Source of the DNA: UBA10649 sp965278945
GTDB lineage: Bacteria; Actinomycetota; Actinomycetes; S36-B12
NCBI GenBank assembly: GCA_965278945.1
Contig: OZ257128.1
Location: 992,001 to 1,056,000 of the forward strand
Reading direction: 5' to 3'
DNA: 64,000 nucleotides
The notes under the pieces were generated by a model. It was not told where the DNA came from and made no database searches. It was given only the letters and a program-made list of their open reading frames with translations. Shown one piece after another: positions 59,261 to 64,000 of the stretch. A program made the position numbers and the translations under genes. The stretch's first letter is position 1; the number at the start of each line of letters is the position of its first letter.

Positions 59261-60175
59261 ATGTCGTACGGTGGCGCGGTGACCCGACACTCGATCCGCA
59301 TGCTCGCCTGCGTCGCTGCTGCTGCCACTGCACTGACTGTCGCGGTGGGAGTGAGTCCCGCGAGTGCAGACTCGAGGATCGATCTTCAGTCGAAGGCCAC
59401 ATCCTGGGATAACGCGGCCGCGAAGCTCGGCACGGCCGGATCGTTGTGGGACCCCATGAGAACGGTCGGCCTGCGTCGGGTCGGACCTATCGATGTCGCC
59501 GCCGACGGACTGACGTTCGCGAGGGGCCGGGCGATCTCGGGCTCTACGGTCGCCGCTGCGCAGTACGGCAGGGGGACGAGGAACTTCATGATCTCCCAGA
59601 AGTGGGCGAACACGGGATGGGCGGCGGAGCCGGCGTTCACGACGAGCATGGCCAGAGTCGGAACCGTGGAGATCCCGGTGGGCCAGCCGGGCATGAGGAT
59701 CCGCGTGCGGGCCGTCATCTACGCGAACTGCTTCGTGCAGCCGACCGATGCCGATCCGTTCGAGGTCCCCAGCTGGTTTCGGTGCGCGAAGTCTCAGGTT
59801 CTGACGACTGGCGGAGTGCTCGTCATGACCGCGCGACCGGCGTCGACGATGACCGCACCAGGGAACACGTCGATCGTCATCCAGAGCTCGGGACTGAGCT
59901 ACTCGCAGTTGGTCTCGATCGCCGGTGGACTCCAGCAGGTGGCCGGGGCGACCGCGAACGGCGCCGGTTCTGCCCAGATGGTTGCGATGTGCGGTCAGAT
60001 GCTGAGCGGCAAGATGACCTTCGACCAGGCCAATGCGTTCGCCGTGTCGAACGGCTACTCCGCCCGGGTCGGCAGTATTGACGGAGTTCCCCAGGCGGTG
60101 ACTTCGGACTTCCGTCCGGATCGATTCACCTTGACGATCAAGGCGAACGCCGTCACCTCCTGCACCTACGGCTAG
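59261..60175 (+). CDS. Secreted protein with C-terminal I78-like domain
   Basis: 304 residues. Signal peptide to about residue 36 (VSPASAD). Middle part (40-200) has VGPIDVAADGLTFARGR and a region with RIRVRAVIYANCFVQPTDAD, not recognised. The last 60 residues contain MCGQMLSGKMTFDQANAF, NGYSARVGSIDGVPQAVTSD and FRPDRFTLTI ending SCTYG, almost the same as the lipoprotein just upstream (4-nt gap), so the tail was duplicated. Start ATG or a GTG six codons on. Probably co-transcribed with the RDD-lipoprotein run. Confidence 0.65.
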   Translation: MSYGGAVTRHSIRMLACVAAAATALTVAVGVSPASADSRIDLQSKATSWDNAAAKLGTAGSLWDPMRTVGLRRVGPIDVAADGLTFARGRAISGSTVAAAQYGRGTRNFMISQKWANTGWAAEPAFTTSMARVGTVEIPVGQPGMRIRVRAVIYANCFVQPTDADPFEVPSWFRCAKSQVLTTGGVLVMTARPASTMTAPGNTSIVIQSSGLSYSQLVSIAGGLQQVAGATANGAGSAQMVAMCGQMLSGKMTFDQANAFAVSNGYSARVGSIDGVPQAVTSDFRPDRFTLTIKANAVTSCTYG

Positions 60176-60179
60176 GCGT

Positions 60180-61046
60180 TCAGGACACGATGTCCTTGCG
60201 GTCGAAGCGGTAGACCGCGATCGACACGAAGATCGCGCACGCCACGATCGAGTAGCTGGCGCCGCGAGCCATGTTCGTCCAGTCGACATCCGACGACATC
60301 AGGTCGATCCACGCTTGGGAGTAGTGCGTGGGGAGCCATTCGCGGAGTGAGCCGAGTGCGTCGATCGCATTCAGCACGTTGCTGATGATGACAAGGACGA
60401 CGGCCGCGCCCACGGCTCCCAGAGGAGCGTCGGTCAGGACGGACATCAAGAAGGCGATACCCGCGGCGAAGAGCAACGAGATGAAGATGTACAGCCCGAT
60501 CGCCGCGATCCGCCACAGCGCCTCACCGGGGGAGAAGGTCACGCCGAGAGGCGAGTTCAACGGACCGTTGCCGAATGCGATCAGCCCGATGATGAAGGAC
60601 ACCACGGGCAACGTGGCGATCGCGCCAAGCGACAGGACCAGGCCCACGATGAGCTTCTGCTTCAGCAGTCGTCTGCGGGGGATGGGTGCGGCGAGTAGAT
60701 ACCTCAGGCTTGACCACGACGCCTCGCTGGCAACCGTGTCGCCGCAGAACAAGGCGACGATGACCAGCAGGAGGAAGCCAGCTGCGAAGAAGAACATGGT
60801 CACCGTGAAGTTCGCGGCCCCGGACGTCGCAAGGCCGACGAGGTCAAGGCTCCCGCTGCCCAGGCGCCGTCCGGAGTTCTCGGCATTGGACCCGAACTTC
60901 ACCGCGAGCGAGACCATGATCGGCAGTGCGATGACCAGTCCGTAGGCCACGAGCGTTCGTCGCCGACGAAGCTGCCGGATAAACTCCACGCGCAGCGGAA
61001 GGGTCGACGACGCGCGGTACGTGGCTGCAGTGTCCTGCGCTGTCAT
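60180..61046 (-). CDS. ABC-2-type transporter permease
   Basis: 288 residues with six membrane helices, e.g. LVAYGLVIALPIMVSLAV and FFFAAGFLLLVIVALFCGDT, the ABC-2 exporter pattern with GDTVASEASWSSLRYLLAAP as the coupling region. Its start overlaps the stop of the fusion protein that holds the ABC ATPase (4 bp), so the two make a transporter. Substrate unknown, perhaps a lipid, peptide or antibiotic. Converges with the secreted gene upstream (4-bp gap). Confidence 0.87.
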   Translation of the reverse strand: MTAQDTAATYRASSTLPLRVEFIRQLRRRRTLVAYGLVIALPIMVSLAVKFGSNAENSGRRLGSGSLDLVGLATSGAANFTVTMFFFAAGFLLLVIVALFCGDTVASEASWSSLRYLLAAPIPRRRLLKQKLIVGLVLSLGAIATLPVVSFIIGLIAFGNGPLNSPLGVTFSPGEALWRIAAIGLYIFISLLFAAGIAFLMSVLTDAPLGAVGAAVVLVIISNVLNAIDALGSLREWLPTHYSQAWIDLMSSDVDWTNMARGASYSIVACAIFVSIAVYRFDRKDIVS

Positions 61047-63523
61047 GACTGTCCCACCGTCAGGTCATCTCCCACGATCTCCAAGAACACGTCCTCAAGC
61101 CTGCGCCCCGCGGTGTCTCCGAGGAGTTCGGCAACGGTCCCCGCGCGGACCAGGCGACCTCTGTGCATGACAACCACGTGGGTGCAGGTCTGCTCCACCT
61201 CACTCAGCAGGTGCGAGGAGACGATCACGGTTCGTCCCGACTTCGCGTAGGCGTGCAGCACGTCGCGCATCGCCTTGATCTGGGGAGGGTCCAGGCCGTT
61301 CGTCGGCTCGTCGAGCATCAGGAGGTCGGGCATGCCGAGCATCGCCTGCGCGATACCAAGGCGCTGGCGCATGCCCTGGCTGTAGGTGCGAACGCGCTTG
61401 TCGATGGCAGTGCCGAGGTCGGCGATGTCGAGCACCGCGTCGAGAGCGGGATCATCTGCCCCTCGACCGGCCGCCCGCCAGTACAGGTCCAGGTTCTGCC
61501 GCCCGGTGAGATGAGGCAGGAAGCCGGGGCCTTCAACGAGAGCACCAATTCGAGACAGCACGGGAGCCCCGGCGAACACCCGCGAGCCGAACGCGTGGAT
61601 GGCGCCTCCGGTCGGCGTGATCAAGCCCATCGCCATGCGCATGGTGGTCGTCTTGCCCGCACCGTTCGGTCCCAGCAGGCCAAGGACGCTGCCTGCCGGA
61701 ACGGTGAACGAGAGGTCGTCGACGGCGAGGTAGTCGTCGCCGTATCTCTTGCTCAGTGCGGTGATGGTCAGCGGGTCGTCACCGGCGGGGGCGTCTGCGG
61801 TCGGCAGCCGCGGGCGCAGCAGTCGAACGGCCAGGGCGAGGAGGGCGACGATCGCGATCGCCCCGACGAGCCACCAGTATGCCGGCGCCCCAGTGGCGAT
61901 CGGCTGGCTTGCCACGAGCGGAACGGCGAGTGCGCCATCGGGCAGGGAGATGTCGAACAGCCGGGGCTGCAGGGGGAGTCGGTACGCGAAGTCCGTCGTC
62001 GAGATCACCAGGCGAAGGCTGTCGCCGACCTCCGCCGACGTGACTATCGCGGGCAGGTCGATCCTCAGGACCTGCCCGGACTGGGAGGCGGCGGGCACGA
62101 GGATCGGTGCTACCTGCCCCGCTGGGAACGTCTCGCGACCGCTCGGGCTGACGACGCGAAGCGACGCGAACAACGCGGCATCAGCGGCCGGCTGGTCGTC
62201 CGCCGAAGCGACGGTGATGCTGATCGTGCTTGACCCGATGACGGTCAGTGGTTCGGTCAGCGGCTCGGACTGGAAGTACGCTGACTGCCCCGGAATGGGC
62301 TGCTGGACTGCGGATGCGATTCCGCCTCCGATCCCCGGAATGCTGGTGATCAACGACGGCAGTCCGCCTGCCGGGGCGAGCACGCGTTGCTGCGGCCCGC
62401 GAAGCGAGACTGCTAGCTGGCTGCTGCCGTGGAGGCCCGGGTATTCGGGCGCTTGCAGGACCGTTGCTGCAGCGCGCGAGCTCTGCGAGGAGATCGATCC
62501 CGACGTGTCGGTGACCTCGAAGTCGGTCGTGCTGCCCGACTCGCCCTTCAGGAACGTGTCGAACCATGCGCCCGCAAGACCATCAAGCCGCTCGGCCTCG
62601 TTGATGCCGCCGTCGTGGCCGCCGCCGTGCCAGACGACCTTCACCGGAGTCTGAGGATGTGCGGCCATGATCTGCTCGGCGTTCGCGTTGGTCTGGGCTA
62701 TCGGGAAGAGCGAGTCCGACAACCCTCCGGAGATGAGGGTCGGGGCGGTGATGCGGTCGGTGATGCTCGACGGCGACGATGCGAGCATGAGGGTGCTCGA
62801 CGCGGGCGTCACCACGCCATCGGCGGCGGCGTCGTTGTATGCCTGACACCACTGCGGCGTGAATCGTCCGCACTCGGTGACGGTTCCGTCGCGGTTGACG
62901 ACTCCGGCCCCGAAGAAGGTTCCCGTCCACAGCGACTTGAAGACTCCAGGATCACCGCTGAGGACATCAACGGACTGCCCGAACAACGAGGACTCCAGGT
63001 CGTTCCAGGTGATGTCCGAGGCAACAGCATCGATGCGATCGTCGTATCCACTGGTGAGCAGCGCGAGCGCGCCGCCGTAGGAGCCGCCGGCGATGCCGAC
63101 TCGAGGGTCACCGGACGCGTCCTGCTTAACGTCCGCGCGCGTGGCGAGGTAGTCGATTACCTTCCGCGCATCGGCGACCTCGAAGGCTGGCGAGTTCATC
63201 GAAATCGATCCTGTTGACGACCCGAATCCGCGCGCGGAGTACGCCACCACCACGTAACCGCGGTCGCTCAGCGCACGTGCGCGTTCGTCGAGATCTGCCT
63301 TGCTGCCGCCGAATCCGTGGGCGAGGATGACCGCCGGAGCGGGCGTCGACGTCGGGGCGTAAATGGTGGCGTCGAGCGACACCGGAGTCGACACTTCCGC
63401 GGATTCTGGTCCGCCGTCCAGTCGGATGTCCGTCGCGACCGCGCTGCTGGAACAGGATGCGAGCGCCAGGACCGGCACGGCGAACAGCGAGACTGCGGCA
63501 GCTCTCACCACCGCAGTCCGCAT
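61043..63523 (-). CDS. Lipoprotein-type alpha/beta hydrolase fused to an ABC ATPase
   Basis: 826 residues. Lipoprotein signal with LASC at about 22-25. Residues about 45-340 are an alpha/beta hydrolase of the CocE/X-Pro dipeptidyl-peptidase type: ILAHGFGGSKADL, nucleophile GIAGGSYGGALAL (Ser about 150), SDSLFP and VVWHGGGHDGG for the Asp and His. A beta-rich X-Pro-like domain follows (to about 545), then one membrane helix (WLVGAIAIVALLALAVRLL, about 552-572). From about 585 a full ABC ATPase: LGPNGAGKTTTM (Walker A), YSQGMRQRLGIAQA (signature), LLMLDEPTNGLDP (Walker B), SSHLLSEVE (H-loop). So the hydrolase should lie outside and the ATPase inside the same membrane. A TAAAGT box 6 nt before the ATG indicates a leaderless mRNA. 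Confidence 0.85.
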   Translation of the reverse strand: MRTAVVRAAAVSLFAVPVLALASCSSSAVATDIRLDGGPESAEVSTPVSLDATIYAPTSTPAPAVILAHGFGGSKADLDERARALSDRGYVVVAYSARGFGSSTGSISMNSPAFEVADARKVIDYLATRADVKQDASGDPRVGIAGGSYGGALALLTSGYDDRIDAVASDITWNDLESSLFGQSVDVLSGDPGVFKSLWTGTFFGAGVVNRDGTVTECGRFTPQWCQAYNDAAADGVVTPASSTLMLASSPSSITDRITAPTLISGGLSDSLFPIAQTNANAEQIMAAHPQTPVKVVWHGGGHDGGINEAERLDGLAGAWFDTFLKGESGSTTDFEVTDTSGSISSQSSRAAATVLQAPEYPGLHGSSQLAVSLRGPQQRVLAPAGGLPSLITSIPGIGGGIASAVQQPIPGQSAYFQSEPLTEPLTVIGSSTISITVASADDQPAADAALFASLRVVSPSGRETFPAGQVAPILVPAASQSGQVLRIDLPAIVTSAEVGDSLRLVISTTDFAYRLPLQPRLFDISLPDGALAVPLVASQPIATGAPAYWWLVGAIAIVALLALAVRLLRPRLPTADAPAGDDPLTITALSKRYGDDYLAVDDLSFTVPAGSVLGLLGPNGAGKTTTMRMAMGLITPTGGAIHAFGSRVFAGAPVLSRIGALVEGPGFLPHLTGRQNLDLYWRAAGRGADDPALDAVLDIADLGTAIDKRVRTYSQGMRQRLGIAQAMLGMPDLLMLDEPTNGLDPPQIKAMRDVLHAYAKSGRTVIVSSHLLSEVEQTCTHVVVMHRGRLVRAGTVAELLGDTAGRRLEDVFLEIVGDDLTVGQS

Positions 63524-63529
63524 GCCAGC

Positions 63530-63535
63530 ACTTTA
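63530..63535 (-). promoter_or_regulatory. -10 box for leaderless hydrolase-ABC operon
   Basis: Minus-strand TAAAGT lies 6 nt before the ATG, fitting TANNNT. Confidence 0.45.
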
Positions 63536-63548
63536 CGTGCCCTGCCGG

Positions 63549-64000
63549 TCAGCCGCCCGCGGGAGTTGAGTCGGCGGACACCTTGTCCTCTGCCATCGGG
63601 CTAGGCGCGGCGGTGATCCTGCGTCGTGACTGACGGATCGCAATCGCAAGCAGGGGAACGAGGACCAGCAGCGCGATCAGTGCGAACGGAAGCAGGAACC
63701 CGAATGCGGTCACACCGACGGCGATCGCGGAAATGAACGCCGCCCATCCGCTGCGCAGGCCGGACACGAAGCCGGGTGCATCAACCTCGGCAATTGCCGA
63801 CAGCGGAGCCAAGGTGATCGTGACCGATGACAGCGCAACCTGGTCCCCGAGAAAGACACGCTGCGCGGTCAGCGAGTCGAGCTCGGCCTGACGCGACGAC
63901 AGCTGAGTCTCGATGGCCAGGAGGTCATCAATCTGGTCCGCCTGGGCCAAGAGTTCGCTCATTCGATCGATGCTTGTTTGGAGTGCGGCGATTCTCGCGT
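63549..64000 (-). CDS. C-terminal part of a DUF4349-like membrane protein (partial)
   Basis: The frame is open to the window edge; about 149 residues are visible. RIAALQTSIDRMSELLAQAD then LAIETQLSSRQAELDSLTAQ forms the coiled coil, VALSSVTITLAPL the strand, and GFLLPFALIALLVLVPLLAI the C-terminal membrane helix, which together match DUF4349, lipoprotein-like proteins of unknown function in actinobacteria and others. The start lies beyond base 64000. The internal ATG at 63962 is not the likely start because the coiled coil begins earlier. Confidence 0.8.
   Translation of the reverse strand, partial: ARIAALQTSIDRMSELLAQADQIDDLLAIETQLSSRQAELDSLTAQRVFLGDQVALSSVTITLAPLSAIAEVDAPGFVSGLRSGWAAFISAIAVGVTAFGFLLPFALIALLVLVPLLAIAIRQSRRRITAAPSPMAEDKVSADSTPAGG

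Overview
The window is chromosomal DNA of a high-GC actinobacterium (Actinomycetota); I cannot fix the genus. The pointers are a perfect actinobacterial-type LexA box (TCGAAC-N4-GTTCGA) before a HEPN(SAV_6107)-dinB operon, a DUF3040 gene, a polyprenol-phosphomannose-type mannosyltransferase beside crtE and metF, many GTG starts, and several genes whose TANNNT -10 box lies 6-7 nt before the start codon, so their mRNAs should be leaderless.

Layout. (1) 1-13.1 kb is a surface-glycan locus. A truncated WbsX-like protein and a glycosyltransferase read rightward. A compact leftward operon holds a NeuB-family synthase, NAD-dependent epimerase, ThDP enzyme, SDR, dehydroquinate-synthase-like cyclase, FGGY-type sugar kinase and Stf0-type sulfotransferase. 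CDP-hexose genes rfbF and rfbH and a methyltransferase follow. Most of this is visibly lower in GC than the rest, with a sharp switch inside rfbF. (2) 13.2-18.2 kb: a membrane protein with degenerate GGDEF/EAL-like domains coupled to a LuxR-type regulator, then a secreted NlpC/P60 hydrolase. (3) 18.3-27.5 kb: a giant secreted fibril-like protein of about 26 CshA-like repeats, most encoded by 312-bp tandem units, ending in an OmpA-like domain; an IS30 element lies just downstream. (4) 28.8-40.6 kb: two carotenoid operons (crtE-crtI-mannosyltransferase-crtB and cruF-glycosyltransferase-crtD-like) flanking metF, a K+/H+-type antiporter and a small secreted protein. Together they predict an acyclic, C-1' hydroxylated, 3',4'-desaturated and glycosylated carotenoid. 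(5) 40.6-50.1 kb: mixed housekeeping and accessory genes (SRPBCC, monooxygenase, clan-A glycosidase, MOSC, PaiB, two YbaK-type proteins, a TetR-controlled hydrolase, GH125 mannosidase, DUF2461). (6) 50.2-52.6 kb: SOS-regulated HEPN-dinB, then DUF3040. (7) 52.4-57 kb: MoxR-DUF58-transglutaminase operon. (8) 57-64 kb: MaoC, a repeat-rich protein, RDD protein, two exported proteins sharing an I78-like tail, an ABC permease with an unusual hydrolase-ABC ATPase fusion, and a partial DUF4349 protein.

Best candidates for undescribed biology: the NeuB/ThDP/SDR/cyclase/kinase operon, which could build a carbocyclic or ulosonic-derived surface residue; the 312-bp repeat fibril with a CX8C pair in most repeats and a 1,560-bp higher-order repeat; the lipoprotein-hydrolase-ABC fusion; and a pair of long intergenic inverted repeats at 46.7-46.9 kb. 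No tRNA, rRNA or CRISPR array was recognised, and no stretch over 300 bases lacks a gene.
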